The notes beneath the pieces are model-generated. The model had not been told where the DNA came from. It worked only from the letters and a program-made list of their open reading frames with translations, and ran no database searches. Positions 7,319 to 14,829 of a DNA stretch of 64,000 bases are shown piece by piece. Each line of letters starts with the position of its first letter. Within the stretch, counting starts at the first letter, position 1. Source of the DNA: Chloroflexota bacterium (GTDB taxonomy: Bacteria > Chloroflexota > Anaerolineae > Anaerolineales > Villigracilaceae); the NCBI GenBank assembly GCA_016234555.1, contig JACRBJ010000071.1, positions 39,820-103,819 on the forward strand. Reading direction: 5' to 3'. Position numbers and translations under genes: made by a program.

Positions 7319-9693
7319 GGCTGCACCATCATGGTAAAGTCAACGGAGGAGATGTCGAAATAACTGTTGGGGTCGCCCTGAATGTTGAGCAGGATTTCCC
7401 CGTCCATGCCGATGCATTGCCAGGCTTCGGGGATATTGACGACACCAAACGAATCAAGTGTCAGCGCCTGCCAGGTTTCGGTTTGGAAGTTCCAGATCGA
7501 GGGATGGACCTGCTGGGGCGCGTTGCTTGTCCCGATGTTAAACGTCAGCGACTCCACCTCGCTGTAGCGGATGGTCGCGATGGGGCGGAAGTCGATGTTG
7601 TATCCGCCGCTGGGCACGTCATAGGAACCCGTTAGCACCGTATTCCCCAGCGACGATTCCCACCCATAAACGCTGGAAGTGAGCTTCATTTTTCCCGGTT
7701 TCAACTCCACAGCGGGGACGAGTTTTTCGATATGGAACAGGGTGTCGGTGGCGTTTGATCCCGTGTCTTGTAAAACGACAGGGACAGGAATTTCATCCTC
7801 CACCCACGCCATCAGGAAAACGCCTGAGTTTGCGCTGATCGTGTCGTTGTAGGAGTTGGCGATGGAATCGAAGAATGCGGCGCGACGCCTTTCCGCCACA
7901 TCTTTATTTGAGTAAACATCCCAGCCAAGGTCCGACGAGAGCATATATTGGGTGAGGTTCGCGCTGTTGGGGTTGGACAGGGTGAGATTGATCTTTCCGC
8001 TTTGTCCCGGGCCCAGGTCGCCGAGGAGTTCCCACCCGCTGGAGGTGATGAGAACAACATCCTTCAACTTGTATCCGCTGGTGTTGGCGATGCTGCCTTT
8101 GAGAACGGGTGTCTTGTCTGAGAGGATGTAAGTCAGGTCATGCTGGATCGAAATGGCGGACGGGAGGTATCCACTCATCCCCAGCGATTTCACCCCGCCG
8201 ATTTCCACGCGGACGTCTGGCACCACAGTCCCTGAACTGGTTTTTGTGGACAGCCATTTGTTATTCCCTTGCAGGTCTTCGCTGAGGGAAGGGAAGGGGT
8301 AAAGCATGAACTGTTCCTGGCTCTCCACGTTGTAAGTCGTTCGGGCTGGCGAATACACGCCGACCAGGGCGGCAGCTTGCGTCTGGTCAACTCCCTGCCA
8401 GCCCTGTGTCAGCATGATGCGGTTCAGGACGGGTTTTGTGCCGCGATAGGCGTATCCCGAAAAATAGGCAAGGCTGGTGAAGACGACCACCAAAATGGGA
8501 ACCGTGACCCATGCCAGTTCCGTCCGCTTCATGCGGCGCAACACGAAATAGTTGACGGGACCGATGATGACGATGTACAGTCCCAGCCAGCCGCAGATGT
8601 AGAGAAAGGATGGAAGCGAGAGTTCGGGCAGCGCGGAAAGCGCGTTGTTGGCGCCGTAGGTATCCCACGCACCGGACGCCCATGAAGGCTTGAGCGGTCT
8701 GACGGCAAGCAGGTGCTCGTAGATTTTTTCCATCCCAGTCCAGTCGCTGAGCGGATTCAGTCCCGGGTCAGCGGCGAAGTAATAAATCTTGCCGAAACCG
8801 ATTTCCTTTTCCACCAGCAGGGGGATGCCATCCTGTTGGACGAGGACATTTGCGCCCGCTTGCAGTTTTCCCGTCGCCAGGGTCGTTTCGGCTTCCAGCG
8901 GATTATCCGCATCCAGCGCGTAGGCTGACAACGATGACAGAGCCGTCACCTTCCTTGTGGACGACGGTTGGAGCGGCAGCAGGTCGCCCAGTCCCGCCGC
9001 AGTAAGCTGCCATTGAGTCCCGCCCGTGACGAAGAGTTTCCCGCCGCCTGCCAGCCACAATTCGAGCGCGTTCTTTTGTTCGGCGGTTAACGTGCCGGTA
9101 TCCACATTGGAAACGACAAGCCCGTCCAGCGTCCCCCAGCCCTGGGCAAGGTCGGGAAGGTCGTCAACCCCCAGTTGCATGGTCTGCAAATCTCCGGTCA
9201 GCGGTTCGATATTGTTCAGAACGCCAAAATTTGACGGGATGTCCGCCATAATTCCCACAAACATGTTCGGGTCGCTTGCTTGGTCGCCGGAGCAGCTGAT
9301 GTTCAGGTTTGTTTTTGCGAGTTCCTTGTTCCCGTCCAGCACGCTGACGGTGAAGTTTCGCATCAATCCTTCTGGAGTGATGTAGAGGAAGAATTCCTTG
9401 CGCGACGTGGCTGGAAGTGAGATGTCCATGCCGACCGCCGTTTGTCCGCTTGCGCCGTTTTTGTAGGAGGCTTCCACGCGTGCCTCCACATCTGCGCCGG
9501 TATTTTCCACTGTCACGTGGATGGGCAGCCATTTGTCCGACTTGCAAAAGCCGCGGAAGCCCGCCCGCGCCGTAAGTGTGACCGCAGTCTGACCCTGCGC
9601 GCGAGCCGCCTGTCCCGATCCGAATGAGGCGAACAGGGCGAAAAATATTACAGCAAAAAGGGTTTTCCGAACAAAACCATTATCCAAGTCCAT
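7315..9693 (-). CDS. exported/membrane protein of the ABC-MoxR operon
   Basis: This 792-residue protein begins with a signal peptide (hydrophobic core residues 11-24, likely cleavage after ARAQG). A long beta-rich extracytoplasmic region follows, including a segment (LELWLAGGGKLFVTGG) like glutamine-amidotransferase-fold domains of bacterial envelope proteins. Two membrane helices lie near residues 368-420, and a second beta-rich region makes up the C-terminus. It is first in the operon and coupled to the ATPase by a four-base overlap. The annotated ATG at 9693 directly abuts its GGAGG. The in-frame TTG at 9687 has much better spacing and may be the true start. Function is unknown; extracytoplasmic partner of the exporter is an inference. 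Confidence 0.8.
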   Translation of the reverse strand: MDLDNGFVRKTLFAVIFFALFASFGSGQAARAQGQTAVTLTARAGFRGFCKSDKWLPIHVTVENTGADVEARVEASYKNGASGQTAVGMDISLPATSRKEFFLYITPEGLMRNFTVSVLDGNKELAKTNLNISCSGDQASDPNMFVGIMADIPSNFGVLNNIEPLTGDLQTMQLGVDDLPDLAQGWGTLDGLVVSNVDTGTLTAEQKNALELWLAGGGKLFVTGGTQWQLTAAGLGDLLPLQPSSTRKVTALSSLSAYALDADNPLEAETTLATGKLQAGANVLVQQDGIPLLVEKEIGFGKIYYFAADPGLNPLSDWTGMEKIYEHLLAVRPLKPSWASGAWDTYGANNALSALPELSLPSFLYICGWLGLYIVIIGPVNYFVLRRMKRTELAWVTVPILVVVFTSLAYFSGYAYRGTKPVLNRIMLTQGWQGVDQTQAAALVGVYSPARTTYNVESQEQFMLYPFPSLSEDLQGNNKWLSTKTSSGTVVPDVRVEIGGVKSLGMSGYLPSAISIQHDLTYILSDKTPVLKGSIANTSGYKLKDVVLITSSGWELLGDLGPGQSGKINLTLSNPNSANLTQYMLSSDLGWDVYSNKDVAERRRAAFFDSIANSYNDTISANSGVFLMAWVEDEIPVPVVLQDTGSNATDTLFHIEKLVPAVELKPGKMKLTSSVYGWESSLGNTVLTGSYDVPSGGYNIDFRPIATIRYSEVESLTFNIGTSNAPQQVHPSIWNFQTETWQALTLDSFGVVNIPEAWQCIGMDGEILLNIQGDPNSYFDISSVDFTMMVQP

Positions 9694-9784
9694 CCTCCGT
9701 CTTTTAGTCCGATTTTGGAATCATATCATACTTGACGCGGGCGGCGCGTTTTGGTTCCCCACCCATCGGTAATACGGTCGAATG

Positions 9785-9815
9785 AAAACTCCCCTCCAGA
9801 TTTGAAGGGGAGTTT
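9785..9815 (-). terminator. intrinsic terminator of the agmatine unit
   Basis: AAACTCCCCT at 9786-9795 is the exact complement of AGGGGAGTTT at 9806-9815, with a 10-base loop. On the minus strand the stem runs into a short T-tract (TTTTCATT). It lies six bases after the agmatine deiminase stop codon, which marks the end of that transcript. Confidence 0.8.
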
Positions 9816-9820
9816 GCGGA

Positions 9821-10912
9821 CTATTTTGGCTGCTGCTGGGTGATGCAGTGGATGTTGCCACCGCCGAGCAGAATCTCGCGGGCGGGGACGCTGACGACCC
9901 TGCGGTCTGGCAACAGTTTCTGGAGCGTTTCCAGCGCCGGGGCATCGTGCGGGTCGTCGAACGATGGGATGACCGCACCGCCGTTGCAAAGATAGAAGTT
10001 GATGTACGAAGCCGCCATGCGGTCGCCGGCTTCGCGCGGCAGTGTGCCGTCCGCGGCGTCCACGCCCTCAGCTTCTTCATCTGTGATGAGAATGGGGTTT
10101 GGCTGGTGAATCTTGTGGACTTCGAGTTTTCGTCCCTTCGCGTCGGGCTGGGAGGTCAGGTAGTCATACGCCTCAGCCGAACGCTCATACTGCGGGTCGG
10201 ATTTGTCGTCCGTCCAGGTGAGCGCAACCACGCCGGGGCGCAGGTAGCAGAGGATGTTGTCCACGTGCCCGGTGGTTTCGTCGTGGAAAACGCCGCGCGG
10301 AACCCAAAGCACTTTTTCCACGTTGAGATAGTTTTTGAGGTGGGCTTCGATTCCGTCCTTGCTCAAATCGGGGTTGCGCCCCGGACTGAGCAGACATTCG
10401 GCGGTAGTGATGCAGGTCCCTTCGCCATCCACATGGATCGAGCCACCTTCGAGGACGAGCGGGGCTTTGTAGCGGTCAACCCGCTCGATTTCAAGGACTT
10501 TTTGCGCCACGGCATCATCCAAATCCCAGGGGAAGTACAAGCCGTTGAACAATCCGCCCCAGGCATTGAAAGACCAATCCACGCCGCGCAAGCCGCCCTT
10601 GCCGTCCACAACAAAGGTGGGGCCGCAGTCGCGTAGCCATGAGTCATTGTTGGCAATTTCCACCACGCGGATGTGGGAGGGGAGCATCTGGCGGGCGTTG
10701 GAATACTGGTCTGTCTTGACGCCCATTGTGACTGGCTCGAATTGGGCGATGGCGCTTGCGACTGCTGCAAATGCTTTTTGTGCGGGCTTGCCTCCCAGCC
10801 GCCAGTTGTCGGGTCGCTGGGGCCAGAGCATCCAGGTTCCAGCATGAGGTTCAAATTCGGCGGGCATGAAAAAGCTGTCAGCACGCGGAGTTGATTGAAG
10901 GGTTTGAGACAT
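9821..10912 (-). CDS. aguA: agmatine deiminase
   Basis: This 363-residue enzyme of the guanidino-modifying (pentein) superfamily hydrolyses agmatine to N-carbamoylputrescine and ammonia. Conserved blocks are present in order: EPHAGTWMLWPQRPDNW near the N-terminus, LEGGSIHVDGEGTCITT near residue 155, GHVDNILCYLRPG near residue 215 and the C-terminal GGGNIHCITQQQP with the catalytic cysteine. Length matches the family. The antiporter and carbamoyltransferase lie immediately upstream on the same strand, which supports the agmatine assignment over peptidyl-arginine deiminase. A GAAAGGAT ribosome-binding site precedes the ATG. Confidence 0.93.
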   Translation of the reverse strand: MSQTLQSTPRADSFFMPAEFEPHAGTWMLWPQRPDNWRLGGKPAQKAFAAVASAIAQFEPVTMGVKTDQYSNARQMLPSHIRVVEIANNDSWLRDCGPTFVVDGKGGLRGVDWSFNAWGGLFNGLYFPWDLDDAVAQKVLEIERVDRYKAPLVLEGGSIHVDGEGTCITTAECLLSPGRNPDLSKDGIEAHLKNYLNVEKVLWVPRGVFHDETTGHVDNILCYLRPGVVALTWTDDKSDPQYERSAEAYDYLTSQPDAKGRKLEVHKIHQPNPILITDEEAEGVDAADGTLPREAGDRMAASYINFYLCNGGAVIPSFDDPHDAPALETLQKLLPDRRVVSVPAREILLGGGNIHCITQQQPK

Positions 10913-10924
10913 GGTTTTAATCCT

Positions 10925-10950
10925 TTCGGGGCGGGATGACCCCGCCCCTA
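10925..10950. repeat. GC-rich hairpin between antiporter and agmatine deiminase genes
   Basis: GGGGCGGG at 10928-10935 pairs with CCCGCCCC at 10941-10948 around a five-base loop, followed by TACGAG. It fills most of the 45-base gap just upstream of the aguA ribosome-binding site and could influence aguA translation or mRNA decay. Confidence 0.55.
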
Positions 10951-10957
10951 CGAGAAA

Positions 10958-12334
10958 TTATCGTTTCGATCCCCAGAGTAAAACTTCGCCCAGAATAATC
11001 GTCACAACGATGCCCGTCAGCACCGGGGTAGCGTACGCCCAATCCACGGGTTGACCGGGAACCCAGATGAAGAAGAGGATTGCCTGAAGAATGAAGATTT
11101 CACAGACGACGGCGATGACGGTCGCCAGCCCCAGTCCACCGGGGACTTGGAACGGACGTTTGATGGCCGCATCTTCACGGCGCAGTTTGAGGAAGGCGGG
11201 GAAGAGGGCGAGGTACGGCAGGAGGAAGATGATCGACGAGAAGGCAAACAACGACCAGAATAATTCCTCGTTGGAGCCAGCCATGAAACCATAGATAACC
11301 AGTACCAGAGTCGAGACAATACCGGTGATGAGATATGCGCCGACAGGTGTTTTGTTGACTGGGTGAAGTTTGCCGAAAACAGCAGGTAGTTCGCCTTCGT
11401 TGGAGGCTTCGGCGGCGGTGCGGTTTGCGCCCATCGACCATGTCACCATGTTGGCGAGGAAGGTGTATAGCGCGCCAATGCCGAGGATGGTCACAGCGAT
11501 ACTGCCGATAGCGGAGTCGCCCAAAATAGCTTTGAGCGTGTCGATGATGCCAGAGACCAGTCCCAGCTGGTCAAGAGGCAGGGCGAGCAAAATGCCAACC
11601 GTGGCGAGGATGTAGAAGAAGGCGATCAACGCGCCCGCGGTGAGAATGGCAGAGAGGATGTCCTTGCCGGGGTTTTCCATTTCCTCCGCTGCACCGGACA
11701 TCAATTCGAAGCCCATGAAGTTGTAGACAATGACAGGCAGGAAGGCGAGACCCGCATCCCAACTGGGCAGCATCGCAGTTAAAGATAGGTCGTTTGCAAC
11801 ACCATTCCGCATGGCGTAAACAATGCCGCCGACTCCCAGGACCAGCATAATGGCGGCTTTGATGAACGCGCCAATGTTGGGAACCCATTTGCCTGCTTCG
11901 AGGGTGATCGTGCCAATCCAGACCGTAATCCAGGTCATGACGATGCCGATGATGATTTGAGTCCAGAGCGACATTTCGGGGAAGAACATCTGCGCGAACA
12001 TGCCTGCGAATAGGATATAGACCGAGGGCATCCACAGCGCGACGTTAATCCAGTAATACCAGGTGGAACGCGCCGCCCATTTTTCGCCGAAAGCACGCTT
12101 GATCCAAACGTATAATCCACCCTGCTCGGTGTACGTGGTGCCGAGTTCCGCAGTCACCAAGCCGTAGGGGATGAAGAACAAAACGAGGGTTAGAATCCAC
12201 CACGAGATGGTGGAAGCACCGATGGAAGCAGAAGCCGCTAGTGTGTCGATGACGATGATGGCGCAGACGGTAAAGAGGGTCATGTCGAGGGTTTTCAGGA
12301 CTTTCTTGAAACCCTTTTGCTTTGAGGCAGTCAT
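10958..12334 (-). CDS. APC-family amino acid/polyamine antiporter, agmatine:putrescine exchange likely
   Basis: The 458-residue membrane protein has about 12 hydrophobic helices and an APC-superfamily N-terminus (MTLFTVCAIIVIDTLA). The TYTEQGGLYVWIKRAFGEKW block is typical of the glutamate:GABA-antiporter-like group, which includes agmatine:putrescine exchangers. The start at 12334 is chosen over 12388 because an AAGGA ribosome-binding site precedes it and the extra N-terminal residues do not look like the family. Its position between putrescine carbamoyltransferase and agmatine deiminase makes agmatine uptake with putrescine export the likely role; another amine or amino acid cannot be excluded. 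Confidence 0.85.
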   Translation of the reverse strand: MTASKQKGFKKVLKTLDMTLFTVCAIIVIDTLAASASIGASTISWWILTLVLFFIPYGLVTAELGTTYTEQGGLYVWIKRAFGEKWAARSTWYYWINVALWMPSVYILFAGMFAQMFFPEMSLWTQIIIGIVMTWITVWIGTITLEAGKWVPNIGAFIKAAIMLVLGVGGIVYAMRNGVANDLSLTAMLPSWDAGLAFLPVIVYNFMGFELMSGAAEEMENPGKDILSAILTAGALIAFFYILATVGILLALPLDQLGLVSGIIDTLKAILGDSAIGSIAVTILGIGALYTFLANMVTWSMGANRTAAEASNEGELPAVFGKLHPVNKTPVGAYLITGIVSTLVLVIYGFMAGSNEELFWSLFAFSSIIFLLPYLALFPAFLKLRREDAAIKRPFQVPGGLGLATVIAVVCEIFILQAILFFIWVPGQPVDWAYATPVLTGIVVTIILGEVLLWGSKR

Positions 12335-12365
12335 ATTAAAGTTGTCCTTGTTTGAAAAGAAAACG

Positions 12366-12409
12366 ATAGACCGTAGATAACGGTCCACGGTCCATCGTCT
12401 ACGGTCTAT
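12366..12409. repeat. inverted and direct word repeats at the ptcA stop codon
   Basis: ATAGACCGTAGA at 12366-12377 is the exact complement of TCTACGGTCTAT at 12398-12409, and between them CGGTCCA is repeated in tandem. The right arm contains the TAG stop of the putrescine carbamoyltransferase gene. There is no terminator-like T-run. Confidence 0.65.
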
Positions 12410-13428
12410 TTACCCAATTTTGGGTCGTTCAAAAAGTTCTCAATCTGTCCCTTGTGGAAGGCTTTGAGTTCTTCCGAAGGGCGCTTGAGGCGTGGATAAA
12501 GGAAGTAGACCAGCAATCCCTTTTCGGCATGCAGGCGATTTTCAGCCTGGTCGAAGATGATTGAGCGGGGATGATCCATTACCTCATCGGTGGCTTCCAC
12601 TCCGCGTGAGGCGGGCAGGTTGTGCATAAATTTGCAGTGCGCGGGGGCTTTGTTGAACAGGTCGAGGTTCACCTGGTAGGTTGGCATGAAGGCGGCGCGA
12701 CGTTCGGGGATTTGATCTTCCTGACCAACCCACCACCACAGGTCGGTATAAATGAAGTCAGCGTTCTTGACGGCGGCAATTGGGTCTTCGGTGATGGTCA
12801 GAGTTCCACCAGAGACGGCGCAGTTTTCCTTTGCCATCTTGATCCATTCTTCGGGAGCCTGATATTTCTTCGGCGCGGCGTGGGTGAAGTTGATGCCCAG
12901 TTTGGTACACATCAGCATCAGGGACGAAAGCACATTGGTCGCGTCGCCGATGAAGGTCACGTTCAGGTCTTCGATTTTCTTGCCAGCGGGCATGTGTTCG
13001 AGCATCGAGGTCACATCGCAGACCACCTGGGTGGGGTGGTTGTAATCGGTCAGGCCGTTGAAGACCGGCACTTCGGCGTGCTTGGCGAGTTCGGTTACGG
13101 TCTCATGTTTGAGGGCGCGGCAAAAGACCGCATCGCACATGCGCGAGAGGACTTTGGCGGTGTCGTACATCGACTCGCGCACGCCGAGGTGGATTTCACC
13201 GGGCTTTAGGTAAAGCGCATGCCCGCCCAACTCGGTCATGGCGACCTCGAAAGAGACGCGGGTGCGGGTGGAGGGTTCCTCGAAAATCATCGCAAGGGAG
13301 GCGCCTTCGAGTAATTTGGGCGTGCAACCTTGTTTGTCGGCGGCTTTGATCTTGCGGGTGAGTTCGATGATGTCGAGCAGTTCCTTCTTGCTGAAGTCTT
13401 GCGTGTCGATGAAATGGCGGACGGTCAT
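12406..13428 (-). CDS. ptcA: putrescine carbamoyltransferase-like enzyme
   Basis: This 340-residue transcarbamylase has the carbamoyl-phosphate motif STRTRVSFE near residue 55, DYNHPTQ near residue 130, and a C-terminal half that follows putrescine rather than ornithine enzymes: YTDLWWW, then LPASRGVEATDEVMD and DQAENRLHAEKGLLVYF. A charged C-terminal helix extension is also present, as in that family. It would convert N-carbamoylputrescine to putrescine plus carbamoyl phosphate. The normally conserved HCLP is HNLP here. The start at 13428 is chosen over 13506 because AAGGAT sits seven bases upstream and the extra residues overlap the promoter region. An ornithine enzyme is less likely given the neighbours. 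Confidence 0.85.
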   Translation of the reverse strand: MTVRHFIDTQDFSKKELLDIIELTRKIKAADKQGCTPKLLEGASLAMIFEEPSTRTRVSFEVAMTELGGHALYLKPGEIHLGVRESMYDTAKVLSRMCDAVFCRALKHETVTELAKHAEVPVFNGLTDYNHPTQVVCDVTSMLEHMPAGKKIEDLNVTFIGDATNVLSSLMLMCTKLGINFTHAAPKKYQAPEEWIKMAKENCAVSGGTLTITEDPIAAVKNADFIYTDLWWWVGQEDQIPERRAAFMPTYQVNLDLFNKAPAHCKFMHNLPASRGVEATDEVMDHPRSIIFDQAENRLHAEKGLLVYFLYPRLKRPSEELKAFHKGQIENFLNDPKLGK

Positions 13429-13460
13429 GGGTTTATCCTTTTGATCTTTGACTTTTATAA

Positions 13461-13488
13461 TTCCGAAACGGAATATTTTAGTTCCGAA
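13461..13488 (-). promoter_or_regulatory. candidate operator upstream of ptcA
   Basis: TTCCGAAACGGAA at 13461-13473 is a perfect 5+3+5 palindrome. A further TTCCGAA at 13482-13488 lies exactly 21 bases, or two helical turns, away. The sites lie 33-60 bases upstream of the ptcA ATG and next to a TATACT-like box read on the minus strand. The Lrp-type regulator immediately upstream is the obvious candidate ligand; this is inference. Confidence 0.45.
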
Positions 13489-13543
13489 TATGCATACAGT
13501 ATACACACTTCTTAAAACTAATAAAAGTGATGAATGTCACGAT

Positions 13544-13567
13544 CTCCAACGTCGGGAGACGTTGGAG
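13544..13567. repeat. 10-bp perfect inverted repeat upstream of ptcA
   Basis: CTCCAACGTC at 13544-13553 is the exact complement of GACGTTGGAG at 13558-13567, around GGGA. It has no T-run and lies between the lrp terminator and the ptcA promoter region. It may be an operator or a small repeated hairpin element. Confidence 0.5.
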
Positions 13568-13574
13568 TCCAATT

Positions 13575-13613
13575 CAAAAAGAAAACCGCCTCGCGCTCAC
13601 GCACGGGGCGGTT
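13575..13613 (-). terminator. intrinsic terminator of the lrp gene
   Basis: On the minus strand AACCGCC (from 13613) pairs with GGCGGTT (to 13584) and is followed by TTCTTTTT. It begins four bases after the stop codon of the Lrp/AsnC gene, so lrp is probably transcribed separately from ptcA. Confidence 0.8.
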
Positions 13614-13616
13614 GGT

Positions 13617-14105
13617 TTATTCTTCGATTTTGAAATCTTCTTTTGGAGGAAACCACTCGTCGATATTCCGCAGGATGCGGGGGACGAGGGCGTAGCGGCT
13701 GACGGTCACACCGGGGATAGAGGGCAGGGTCTTGCGCAGGAATTCGCGCATTTCATCGTTATCCTTGAATCTCGCCTCGATGGAAATTTCCTGCGAGCCT
13801 TGCCCGAATGCCACGTAGGTGATCTCAGGCATGGAAGACAGGCGTTGGACGATTTCATCCTCCTTGGCAGGGTCAGCCTCCAGCAGGATGTCGGCGGCGG
13901 TGACGTAGCCAAACACGGTCGGGTCAAGGATGGCGGTCAGGCGAAAGATTTTTTCCTCAATCAGGCGGTCTATGCGTTTGCGGATGGTGCGTTCGTTCGC
14001 GCCGGTCTCGCGCGCGATTTCAGAAGCAGCTACCCGCGCATTTTTGTGAAGTGCCTGAATGATGTCGTAATCCAATTGGTCGAGGGAAAGTTTGCGGGGA
14101 GGCAT
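13617..14105 (-). CDS. Lrp/AsnC-family transcriptional regulator
   Basis: This 162-residue protein has an N-terminal winged helix-turn-helix (LDYDIIQALHKNARVAASEI, then ERTIRKRIDRL) in residues 8-60, followed by the ligand-binding RAM/Lrp C-terminal domain. Lrp-type proteins bind amino acids or related metabolites and form multimers on DNA. It is located just upstream of the agmatine genes on the same strand, which suggests it controls them, perhaps in response to a polyamine precursor. The gene itself appears leaderless: TAAAAT ends seven bases before the ATG. Confidence 0.92.
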   Translation of the reverse strand: MPPRKLSLDQLDYDIIQALHKNARVAASEIARETGANERTIRKRIDRLIEEKIFRLTAILDPTVFGYVTAADILLEADPAKEDEIVQRLSSMPEITYVAFGQGSQEISIEARFKDNDEMREFLRKTLPSIPGVTVSRYALVPRILRNIDEWFPPKEDFKIEE

Positions 14106-14112
14106 GAGTCAG

Positions 14113-14118
14113 ATTTTA
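14113..14118 (-). promoter_or_regulatory. -10 box for leaderless lrp transcript
   Basis: On the minus strand TAAAAT lies seven bases before the lrp ATG, which puts the predicted transcription start at the initiation codon. No Shine-Dalgarno sequence is present and no clear -35 box was seen. Confidence 0.45.
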
Positions 14119-14528
14119 GCACCTTTTTGCGGCTTGGCTACAAAGTTTTCAGGAATGGGGCGGAAGGTGCGGTGGTGTACGGTATTTTTTCTGAATATCT
14201 GCATATTTGACTAGACAATTTTGTTGATTTAGACAGGATGCCAAAATTAAGTAGTACTTTTGTCGCTTGCGGTTTGTTTGCATCTCGTGTACACTGACCT
14301 TGCAAAATTGTAAGGTCTTTGTATAGCGTTTGTAAGGTAGAATGTATGCAGGGTTGGGTGTTTTGTCCGGGTTGCGTCACGGTAAATGGTCTTTTGCTGT
14401 TCCGTTGATGACATATGTAGACAGGTTTTTCTAAAAATATAGAAATGGATTTTTAAATCGATTTCTCGAGCTGAATGAAGCAAGGCATAAATCTCCAGAC
14501 AAAATTTGATGTTCATCGTGGAGAAAAT
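14119..14528 (+). promoter_or_regulatory. upstream regulatory region of the polysaccharide locus
   Basis: This 410-base AT-rich gap separates the divergent lrp and polysaccharide genes. ACCTTGCAA at 14297-14305 forms a near-palindrome with TTGTAAGGT at 14308-14316, and TTGTAAGGT recurs at 14330-14338, 22 bases or about two helical turns downstream. A plausible weak promoter (TTGCAA at 14300, TATAGC at 14322) lies between the copies. Further down, a TTTCTA/TAGAAA inverted repeat lies around 14436-14453 and TAGACAGG occurs twice. No long ORF is convincing here. Confidence 0.4.
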
Positions 14529-14753
14529 ATGAGCAGCACGATACAGGAATTAGCGTCACAAAAGAAAATGTCATTTGACGAGTTTATCGGTGAAATGCGC
14601 AAACGAGGTTGCAGTGAACCGACCGCAATAAAGTTGTGGAACGGTGCGTACGAGAGATTTGAAAAGTTCAGCGATAATGACGTGTTTCTTAGCAACTTGC
14701 GTAAAGCCGCCGATGTTCTGCAGGTCACAACAGGCATGCTGTTACCGCAGTAA
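14529..14753 (+). CDS. small HTH-like protein at the head of the polysaccharide locus
   Basis: The 74-residue product is wholly helical and ends in LRKAADVLQVTTGMLLP, which resembles the last helices of XRE-type helix-turn-helix proteins. A full canonical domain is not obvious. The start at 14529 is chosen over 14475 because a GGAG sequence lies eight bases upstream. The gene directly precedes the initiating sugar transferase (76-base gap) on the same strand and follows a region with repeated operator-like sites, so an autoregulatory role for the locus is a reasonable inference. It could also be a small protein of unrelated function. Confidence 0.6.
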   Translation: MSSTIQELASQKKMSFDEFIGEMRKRGCSEPTAIKLWNGAYERFEKFSDNDVFLSNLRKAADVLQVTTGMLLPQ

Positions 14754-14829
14754 ATAATGTTTACGTTGTTGAAATCTTTTTTCTTGAACCGCCCCGCAAG
14801 GGAAGCAGTGTTGAACTAGGAGGTTCGTC

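Noticed and set aside
12406..13506. Ornithine carbamoyltransferase
   Set aside because: The C-terminal half and the gene neighbours fit putrescine carbamoyltransferase, and the upstream part of the frame lies in the promoter region.
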